Shown one piece after another: positions 54,352-64,000 of a DNA stretch of 64,000 nt. Positions within the stretch are counted from its first letter, which is position 1. Every line of letters begins with the position of its first letter. A program made the translations under genes and the position numbers. Source of the DNA: Bog-756 sp963830165 (GTDB taxonomy: Bacteria; Actinomycetota; Acidimicrobiia; Acidimicrobiales; RAAP-2); the NCBI GenBank assembly GCA_963830165.1, contig CAWHKZ010000007.1, forward strand, positions 62,001 through 126,000, written 5' to 3'. The notes under the pieces were generated by a model, which had not been told where the DNA came from, made no database searches, and was given only the letters and a program-made list of their open reading frames with translations.

Positions 54352-54990
54352 GTGCTGACCGTCGGCCTGACCGGCAACATCGGCGCGGGCAAGTCGACGG
54401 TGGCCGAGCTGCTGGTGGCCCACGGGGCCCACCTCGTCGACGCCGACAAGGTCGCCCGGCAGGTGGTGGAACCCGGTGCCACGGCCTACCAACCGCTGAT
54501 CGACCGGTTCGGCCCCGGCATCCTGGACGCCGACGGCCGGATCGACCGGCCCGGGCTGGCCGCGGTGGCCTTCGCCGACCCGTCCGACCTGGCCGACCTC
54601 AACGCCATCGTCCACCCGGCCGTGGGGCTTGCCATGATCGAGGGCAAGGACGCCTGGCAGGGGACCGACGACATCGTGGTCATGGACATCCCCCTGCTCA
54701 AGCCGGTCCACAAGGAGATGTTGGCCCTCGACGCCGTGGTGGTCGTCGACGCCTCGCCCGAGGTCCGCAGGCAGCGCCTGGTCGGGCAGCGGGGGATGAC
54801 CGAGGAGGACGTGGCGGCCCGGATGGCCGCCCAGCCGACCCGCGAGGAGCGCCTGGAGGGCGCGGACTTCGTCATCGACAACTCCGGCGACACCGTACAG
54901 CTCACCCGTGAGGTCGATCGCGTCTGGGCCGAGCTCGAGCGCCTGCCCCATCGGGCCCCGGAGGCCGCCGCGCCCGACGCCGCCGGCTGA
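54352..54990 (+). CDS. coaE: Dephospho-CoA kinase
   Basis: Last step of CoA synthesis, phosphorylating the ribose 3'-OH. 212 residues with P-loop 'LTGNIGAGKST', substrate motif 'LVDADKVARQVVEPG', 'HPAV' and lid 'RQRLVGQRGMTEEDVAAR'. The start is GTG 54352. It precedes uvrB as in M. tuberculosis (Rv1631, Rv1633), though rpsA is displaced by about 19 kb. Confidence 0.95.
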   Translation: MLTVGLTGNIGAGKSTVAELLVAHGAHLVDADKVARQVVEPGATAYQPLIDRFGPGILDADGRIDRPGLAAVAFADPSDLADLNAIVHPAVGLAMIEGKDAWQGTDDIVVMDIPLLKPVHKEMLALDAVVVVDASPEVRRQRLVGQRGMTEEDVAARMAAQPTREERLEGADFVIDNSGDTVQLTREVDRVWAELERLPHRAPEAAAPDAAG

Positions 54991-55022
54991 CCGGCCCCGG
55001 AGGGGCTGTAACACCCGGCCGG

Positions 55023-55028
55023 TACCAT
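55023..55028 (+). promoter_or_regulatory. -10 element (TACCAT) for a probable leaderless uvrB
   Basis: TACCAT ends 7 bases before GTG 55036, with no ribosome-binding site between. Confidence 0.45.
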
Positions 55029-55035
55029 CCAGGGC

Positions 55036-57173
55036 GTGCCACCCTTCGAGGTCGTCTCGCCCTTCCGTCCCGCCGGGGACCAGCCCCAGGCCATCGCCGG
55101 GCTGGTCGAGGGCCTGGAGCGTGGCGACCGGTACCAGACGCTCCTCGGCATCACCGGCTCGGGCAAGACGGCCACCATCGCCTGGACCATCGAGGCGGTC
55201 CAGCGGCCCACGCTGATCATCGAGCCCAACAAGTCCCTGGCCGCCCAGCTGGCCGCCGAGCTCAAGGAGTTCTTCCCCCGCAACCGGGTGGAGTACTTCG
55301 TCTCGTACTACGACTACTACCAACCCGAGGCCTACGTCCCCTCGTCGGACACCTACATCGAGAAGGACTCGTCCATCAACGACGAGATCGACCGCCTCCG
55401 GCACGCCTCCACGTCGTCGCTCCTGCTCCGGCCCGACACCATCGTGGTCGCCTCCGTCTCCTGCATCTACGGGCTGGGGTCGCCCGAGGAGTACCGCCAG
55501 CGCATCGTGGCCCTCAACCGGGGCGAGGAGTACGAGCAGCGGGCCCTCCTGCGTCGCCTGGTGGAGCTCCAGTACTCGCGCAACGACGTGGCGCTCACCC
55601 GTGGGCAGTTCCGGGTCCACGGCGACACCGTGGAGATCCATCCGGCCTACGAGCAGCGGGCGGTCCGGGTCGAGTTCTTCGGCGACACGGTCGAGCGCAT
55701 CCGGCCCTTCGACGTGCTGACCGGCGAGATCGGTGACGACGTCGAGGACCTGGTCGTCTTCGCCAACACCCACTACGGCACCGGCGACGAGCGCATGCGC
55801 CGGGCCATCCTCGGCATCGAGGACGAGCTGCGGGTCCGGCTCAACGAGCTCCAGGACGCCGGCAAGCTCCTCGAGGCCCAGCGCCTCCGGATGCGCACCG
55901 AGTACGACCTCGAGATGCTCGCCGAGACGGGGGTCTGCTCGGGCGTGGAGAACTACAGCCGGCACCTCGACGGGCGGGCCCCGGGCGAGCCGCCCTTCAC
56001 GCTGCTCGACTTCTTCCCCAAGGACTATCTGGTCGTCCTCGACGAGAGCCACGTCGCCGTCCCCCAGCTCCGGGGCCAGTTCGCCGGAGACCGGTCCCGC
56101 AAGGAGACGCTGGTCGACCACGGGTTCCGGCTGCCGTCGGCGGTGGACAACCGCCCGCTACGCTTCGAGGAGTTCATCGAGCGGGTGGGCCAGGTCGTCC
56201 TCCTGTCGGCCACCCCGGGGCCGTGGGAGCTCGAGCACAGCGCCAACGTCGTCGAGCAGGTCATCCGGCCCACCGGCCTCGTCGACCCCGAGGTCGACAT
56301 CGTGCCCACCACCGGCCAGATCGACGACCTGCGCCAGCGCATCGACGCCACGGTGGCCGCCGGCTACCGGGTGCTCGTGACCACCCTCACCAAGAAGATG
56401 GCCGAGGACCTCACCGACTACCTGGCCGAACAGGGCGTCCGGGTCCAGTACCTGCACTCCGACGTCGACACCATGGCCCGCATCGAGTTGCTGCGCGAAC
56501 TTCGCCTCGGGGTCTTCGACGTGCTGGTCGGCATCAACCTCCTGCGGGAGGGCCTGGACCTGCCCGAGGTGGCCCTGGTGGCCATCCTCGACGCCGACAA
56601 GGAGGGCTTCCTCCGCTCCGCCTCGTCACTCATCCAGACCATGGGCCGGGCCGCCCGCAACGTCGACGGCCGGGTCGTCATGTACGCCGACACGGTGACC
56701 GACTCGATGACGGCGGCCATCGGCGAGACCCAGCGCCGGCGGGCCCGCCAGATCGCCTACAACCAGGCCCACGGCATCGACCCCGAAGTCGATCACCAAG
56801 TCGGTCACCGACATCCTCGAGCGGGTGCGGGGCGACACCTTCACCGCCGAGGGCCGCGATGGCCGGGCTCGACCGCCGTGGCCGGTCCCCGACGCCAGAA
56901 GGGTGCCGGGGCGAGCGGACCGGCGTCGACCCCCGGGCCGTGGCCGCCGAGATGGCCCACGCCCTCGGGCCCGACGCCGACGAGCTGTCCAGCCTCATCC
57001 ACCGCCTCGACGCCGAGATGGTCAAGGCCGCCGAGGAGCTCCGCTTCGAGGAGGCCGCCCTGATCCGGGACGAGGTGGCCGAGCTGCGGGCGCTGCTGAC
57101 CCGCGACCCGGTCGACGGCAGCCCCGTGCTGCCGGGGTCCACCGCCGACGTCGAGGCCCCGGCCCCGGCCTGA
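55036..57173 (+). CDS. uvrB: UvrABC system protein B (frameshifts near 56783 and 56865)
   Basis: Helicase-like damage-verification subunit of nucleotide excision repair. Walker A 'GITGSGKTATIAW', the beta-hairpin 'YYDYYQPEAYVPSSDTYIEK', Walker B 'VVLDESHVAVPQ', motif V 'GINLLREGLDLPEVALV' and motif VI 'QTMGRAARN' are in one frame. Near 56783 a C-run is one base long and 'KSITKSVTDILERVRGDTF' continues in another frame. A second shift near 56865 restores the C-terminal UVR coiled coil ('DELSSLIHRLDAEMVKAAEE'), which contacts UvrA/UvrC. The corrected length is about 711. Confidence 0.95.
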
Positions 57174-57201
57174 CCCCGGCGAGCCCCGAGCCCCGCACCG
57201 G

Positions 57202-57207
57202 TATCCT
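57202..57207 (+). promoter_or_regulatory. -10 element (TATCCT) for a probable leaderless uvrA
   Basis: TATCCT ends 6 bases before ATG 57214. Confidence 0.45.
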
Positions 57208-57213
57208 CACCCC

Positions 57214-60377
<3,164 letters not shown>

Positions 60378-60403
60378 CCGGCGCGGCCCGCCGGACCCGG
60401 CGG

Positions 60404-61520
60404 TCAGACGGTGGCCAGCATGCGCTCCAGGGCCACCCGGGCCCAGGTGGCGGTGTCCTCGTCGACCACGATCCGGTTGCGCACCTCGCCCCCGACCAGG
60501 CCCTCGAGCACCCAGGCCAGGTGGGCGGCGTCGATGCGGAACATGGTCGAGCACGGGCACACGAGCGGGTCGAGGGAGACCACCGTCTTGTCCGGGGTCT
60601 CGTCGTCGAGCCGCTTGACCAGGTGGATCTCGGTCCCGACGCCGATGACCGACCCGGCCGGGGCCTCGGCCACGGCCCGGATGATGAAGTCGGTGGAGCC
60701 GACCAGGTCGGACGCCTCGACCACGTCGTGGGCGCACTCGGGGTGGGCGATCACGATGCCGTCGGGGTGCTCGGCCCGGAAGGCGTCGATGTGGGACGGG
60801 CGGAACCGCTGGTGCACCGAGCAGTGGCCCTTCCACAGCAGGAGGGTGGCCGACTTGAGGGTGCCGTCGTCGAGGCCGCCCGAGGCCAGGCGCGGATTCC
60901 ACACGGCCATGTCGTCGGCCCGGTAGCCGAGGTCGAAGCCCGTGTTCCGGCCCAGGTGCTGATCGGGAAAGAACAGCACCTGGTCGCCCCGGGTCCGGCC
61001 CGTCCCGTCGTCGCCGAGCGCCCAGGTCAGCACGGCCCGGGCGTTGGACGAGGTGCAGACCACGCCGCCGTTGCGGCCGACGAAGGCCTTGAGGGCGGCC
61101 GAGGAGTTCATGTACGTGACGGGCACGACCCGGTCGATGTCGGTGACCGCGGCCAGGGTCTCCCACGCCTCCTCGACGGCGTCGATGTCGGCCATGTCGG
61201 CCATCGAGCAGCCGGCGTTGAGGTCGGGCAGCAGCACCTGCTGGTGGTCACCGGTCAGGATGTCGGCCGACTCGGCCATGAAGTGGACGCCGCAGAAGAC
61301 GACGAACTCCGCCTCGGTCTGGTCGGCGGCGATACGCGGACAGCCCGAAGGAGTCGCCGCGGGCGTCGGCCCAGGCCATCACCTCGTCCCGCTGGTAGTG
61401 GTGGCCCAGGATGAAGACCCGGGACCCGAGCGCCGCCTTGGCGGCGCGGATCCGTTCGGCCAACTCCTCGGGACCGGCCGACGTATAGGCGTCGGGTAGT
61501 GCGTTCTGTAGGCGGAGCAT
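60404..61520 (-). CDS. nadA: Quinolinate synthase (frameshift near 61336)
   Basis: 4Fe-4S enzyme joining iminoaspartate and dihydroxyacetone phosphate to quinolinate for NAD. ATG 61520 follows GAGGAGG by 9 bases. 'FILGHHYQRDEVMAWAD' is the substrate pocket. Cluster Cys lie in 'VFCGVHFMAESA', 'AHPECAHDV' and 'VCPCSTMFRI'. Near 61336 one extra base in 'TCCGCGTATC' breaks the frame; removal gives 'SRIAADQTEAEFVVFCG' and a protein of about 371 residues. nadB and nadC are not in the window. It ends 27 bases from the convergent uvrA end. Confidence 0.94.
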
Positions 61521-61645
61521 GTGGTGTGACCTCCTCGGGGAGGCGCTCCGGTCAGTGGCCGGCGGGGACAGCCTGGTCGCCCATCCGCGGGGATGTCGGC
61601 CCCGGAGCGGTAGATGTTCGCCGGAAACCAGGCCGGCGTCCCGCC

Positions 61646-61651
61646 AGTGTA
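61646..61651 (-). promoter_or_regulatory. -10 element (TACACT) upstream of nadA
   Basis: On the minus strand TACACT would start transcription near 61638, giving a leader of about 118 bases. The 211-base divergent spacer with uvrC holds no other gene. Confidence 0.4.
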
Positions 61652-61731
61652 TTGCCTCTGACCTGGTATCGCGCACCGGGAGGGTGACAGGGTGGACCCG
61701 GCCCGGTCCGCCGGCACGGCACACTGGTGGC

Positions 61732-63630
61732 GTGGCCACCCGTCCCCTCCCCGGTACCGTCCCCGACGAGCCCGGCTCCTACCAGTTCGTCGACCGCCAC
61801 GGCCGCGTGCTGTACGTGGGAAAGGCGAAGTCGCTCCGGTCCCGGGTCAACTCGTACTTCCAGGACCCGCTCAACCTGGCCCCCCGCACCGCCCAGATGG
61901 TGGCGGCGGCCGACCACGTCGAGTGGATGGTCGTCGGCACCGAGGCCGAGGCCCTGCTGCTCGAGCACAACCTGATCCAGCAGTACCAGCCCCGCTTCAA
62001 CGTCCGGCTGAAGGACGACAAGAGCTATCCGTGGCTGGCCCTCACCGTGAGCGACGAGTGGCCGAGGCCCGCCGTGGTCCGCGGCCGCAAGCGCAGCGGG
62101 GTCCGCTACTTCGGCCCCTACCCCAACGTCGGGGCGATCCGGGGCACGCTCGACCTGCTCCTCCGCTCGTTCCCGGTGCGGACGTGCTCGGACACCAAGT
62201 TCCGGAACCACGAGCGACTGGGCCGGCCCTGCCTGCTGTTCCACATCGAGCGGTGCTCGGGACCGTGCGTGGGGGCGGTGACGAAGGAGGAGTACGACAC
62301 CATGGTGGCCGACCTGGCCACGTTCCTGGCGGGTGACACCGGGCCGCTGGAGCGGGAGCTGGCGACGGCCATGCGGGAGGCCTCGGTCGCCCTCGACTTC
62401 GAGCGGGCCGGGATCCTGCGGGACAAGCTCGAGGCGGTCCGGACCGCCGACGCCGTGCGCCAGATGGCCCTCGACCGCCCCGAGGACCTGGACGTGCTCG
62501 GCCTGTCCGAGGACGAGCTGGAGGCGGCCGTGCAGATCTTCCACGTGCGGGCGGGCCGGGTGGTCGGCCGTTCCGCCCTGTTCGTCGACAAGGTCGAGGA
62601 TCTCACCCCCGACGAGCTGGTGGCCCGGCTCCTCGTCGACGTCTACGCCGAGGCCGCGTCCGGGGTCCCGCGCCAGATCCTGGTCCCCACCATGCCGGCC
62701 GACCTCGACGCCGTCTCGGAGTACCTGGCCGAGCGCCGCGGCGGCCCGGTGACCGTCAGGGTGCCGCTCCGGGGGCCGAAGGCGGACCTGCTCGAGACCG
62801 TCCGGCACAACGCCGGCGAGGCCTTCGTGCGCCACCGGCTGCAGCGCACCTCGGACCACAACAGCCGGGCCCGGGCCCTCGAGGCGCTCCAGCGCGAGCT
62901 GCACCTACCCGACGCCCCGCTGCGGATCGAGTGCTACGACATGAGCCACCTGCAGGGCACCGACTACGTCGGCTCGATGGTGGTCTTCGAGGACGGACTG
63001 CCCAAGAAGAGCGACTACCGCCACTTCAAGGTGGCCACGGTGGCCGGCAACGACGACTACGCGGCCATGGAGGAGGTGCTGACCCGCCGCCTCACCGCCC
63101 TGCTCGACGAGGAGCGACCGCCCGCCGGTGGTGACGGCGCCGGGGGCGGGCCCGCCCCGGCCCGGCGCCGCTTCGCCTACCCGCCCCAGCTGCTGCTCAT
63201 CGACGGCGGCCTCGGCCAGCTGCACGTCGCCACCCGGGTGCTGGACCGCCTGGGACTGAGCGGGCGGATCCCGGTGGCCTCCCTGGCCAAGAGCTTCGAG
63301 GAGGTCTACCTGCCGGACTCCTCGGTCCCGGTCCGCCTGCCCCGCCAGTCCGAGGCCCTCTACCTCCTGCAACGCCTGCGGGACGAGGCCCACCGGTTCG
63401 CCATCTCGTACCACCGGACGCTGCGGGGCAAGCGCATGACGGTCGGCGCCCTCGACGGGGTGAAGGGACTCGGGCCGAAGCGCCGCACCCGTCTGGTGGA
63501 CCAGTTCGGCGGGCTGGGGGAGCTGCGCAAGGCCACCCGGGACGAGTTGATGGGCCTATCGTGGTTGCCGGCGGACGTGGGCTCCGCCGTCTACGAACGG
63601 CTGCACACGCCGATGGCGCCTGACCGATGA
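61732..63630 (+). CDS. uvrC: UvrABC system protein C
   Basis: Dual-incision nuclease of excision repair, 632 residues. The GIY-YIG domain comes first ('PGSYQFVDRHGRVLYVGKAKSLRSRVNSYF'), then a Cys-rich stretch ('RPCLLFHIERCSGPCVG') and a UVR motif (about 205-240). The RNase H-like second nuclease has Asp/His residues in 'RIECYDMSHLQGTDYVGSMVVF' and 'LLIDGGLGQLHVA', followed by tandem helix-hairpin-helix motifs ('VKGLGPKRRTRLVDQFG'). The start is GTG 61732. Unlike uvrA and uvrB the frame is unbroken. It precedes rapZ as in other actinobacteria. Confidence 0.96.
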   Translation: MATRPLPGTVPDEPGSYQFVDRHGRVLYVGKAKSLRSRVNSYFQDPLNLAPRTAQMVAAADHVEWMVVGTEAEALLLEHNLIQQYQPRFNVRLKDDKSYPWLALTVSDEWPRPAVVRGRKRSGVRYFGPYPNVGAIRGTLDLLLRSFPVRTCSDTKFRNHERLGRPCLLFHIERCSGPCVGAVTKEEYDTMVADLATFLAGDTGPLERELATAMREASVALDFERAGILRDKLEAVRTADAVRQMALDRPEDLDVLGLSEDELEAAVQIFHVRAGRVVGRSALFVDKVEDLTPDELVARLLVDVYAEAASGVPRQILVPTMPADLDAVSEYLAERRGGPVTVRVPLRGPKADLLETVRHNAGEAFVRHRLQRTSDHNSRARALEALQRELHLPDAPLRIECYDMSHLQGTDYVGSMVVFEDGLPKKSDYRHFKVATVAGNDDYAAMEEVLTRRLTALLDEERPPAGGDGAGGGPAPARRRFAYPPQLLLIDGGLGQLHVATRVLDRLGLSGRIPVASLAKSFEEVYLPDSSVPVRLPRQSEALYLLQRLRDEAHRFAISYHRTLRGKRMTVGALDGVKGLGPKRRTRLVDQFGGLGELRKATRDELMGLSWLPADVGSAVYERLHTPMAPDR

Positions 63631-63651
63631 CCGACAGGTGAGCGAGGAACG

Positions 63652-64000
63652 ATGAGCGAGTACCTGGTGGTGACCGGCATGTCCGGCGCGGGTCGGTCGA
63701 CGGCCGGCGCCACGCTGGAGGACCTGGGCTGGTTCGTGATCGACAACATGCCTTCGGCCCTCATCGCCAAGGTGTCCGAGCTGGTCGACGGGACGGGCTC
63801 GGAGATGGAGCGGGTCGCTTTCGTGGTCGGCCGGGGCGGGGGCGATCTCGACGACGTCCTGCCGGCCGTGGACGCCCTGATGGGGGCCCAGAACCGGGTC
63901 CGGATCCTCTACCTCGACGCCGCCGACGACGTCCTGATCCGCCGCTTCGAGGGGACGCGGCGCCGCCATCCGCAGGCGGCACGGGGGGTGGTCGACTCGA
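63652..64000 (+). CDS. rapZ: RapZ-family P-loop protein (cut by window end)
   Basis: N-terminal 116 codons of a RapZ/YvcJ-type nucleotide-binding protein: Walker A 'VVTGMSGAGRSTAGATLEDLG', 'FVIDNMPSALIAKVSEL', and 'LYLDAADDVLIRRFEGTRRRHP'. In enterobacteria RapZ adapts RNase E for GlmZ decay; in Gram-positives its role is less clear. Start ATG 63652 lies 22 bases after uvrC; conserved neighbours beyond the window would be the YvcK-type protein and whiA. Confidence 0.94.
   Translation, partial: MSEYLVVTGMSGAGRSTAGATLEDLGWFVIDNMPSALIAKVSELVDGTGSEMERVAFVVGRGGGDLDDVLPAVDALMGAQNRVRILYLDAADDVLIRRFEGTRRRHPQAARGVVDS

Noticed and set aside
35000..54400. Genomic island borders or mobile element in the rpsA-coaE interval
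   Set aside because: No integrase, transposase, terminal repeats or tRNA end is seen at either edge, and composition matches the surroundings.

Overview
The window is high-GC actinobacterial chromosome, and my best guess is class Acidimicrobiia. Three things support this. Codon use is strongly GC-biased. The gene order pdtaR-polA-rpsA ... coaE-uvrB-uvrA and uvrC-rapZ matches the Mycobacterium order (Rv1626, Rv1629, Rv1630, Rv1631, Rv1633, Rv1638; Rv1420, Rv1421). A secreted protein carries 42-residue 'GYWLVAxDGGxFxFGDA' repeats of a kind I associate with Acidimicrobiia. The genus cannot be fixed from sequence alone.

Layout. 0-4.4 kb: an OmpR-type response regulator (cut by the window start), divergent from a trpC-trpF-trpB-trpA operon. 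4.4-8.2 kb: a methyltransferase, the secreted repeat protein and an ABC1/UbiB-type kinase. 8.4-11.9 kb: a fatty-acid synthesis operon (fabD, fabG, acpP, fabF) whose FabD carries an extra C-terminal lipoyl/biotinyl-like domain. 12-27.6 kb: a copper and aa3-oxidase island with two SCO proteins (one fused to a polytopic membrane domain), two CtaG-like proteins, oxidase subunits I, II and III, a membrane-anchored cupredoxin coupled to subunit II, a 39-residue membrane protein coupled to a CtaG, several uncharacterised membrane proteins, and a CopA-type ATPase. 27.8-35 kb: tRNA-Leu(CAA), menC, a coiled-coil protein, a PdtaR-like ANTAR regulator, polA and rpsA. 35-41 kb: a peptide ABC transporter with its two ATPases fused in one chain. 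41-54.3 kb: an envelope-glycan block with two GT-C membrane glycosyltransferases, an FAD oxidoreductase, a flippase, a GT4, an AftD-like arabinofuranosyltransferase and a methyltransferase. 54.3-64 kb: coaE, uvrB, uvrA, nadA, uvrC and the start of rapZ.

The 35-54 kb transporter and glycan blocks sit between rpsA and coaE, which are adjacent in mycobacteria.

A striking property is that many indispensable genes are interrupted by single-base frameshifts (trpB, trpA, the UbiB gene, fabF, fabD, menC, polA, a GT-C, aftD, uvrB, uvrA, nadA). Conserved protein continues in another frame across each break. The clean 15-kb oxidase island contrasts with menC and polA, which carry roughly 9 and 15 breaks. 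I read these as consensus errors at G/C runs and annotate full gene spans, flagging each one. No CRISPR array, insertion sequence, attachment site or replication origin was seen, and no gene-free stretch exceeds 300 bases. Several genes start 6-9 bases after a TANNNT element, suggesting leaderless transcripts.
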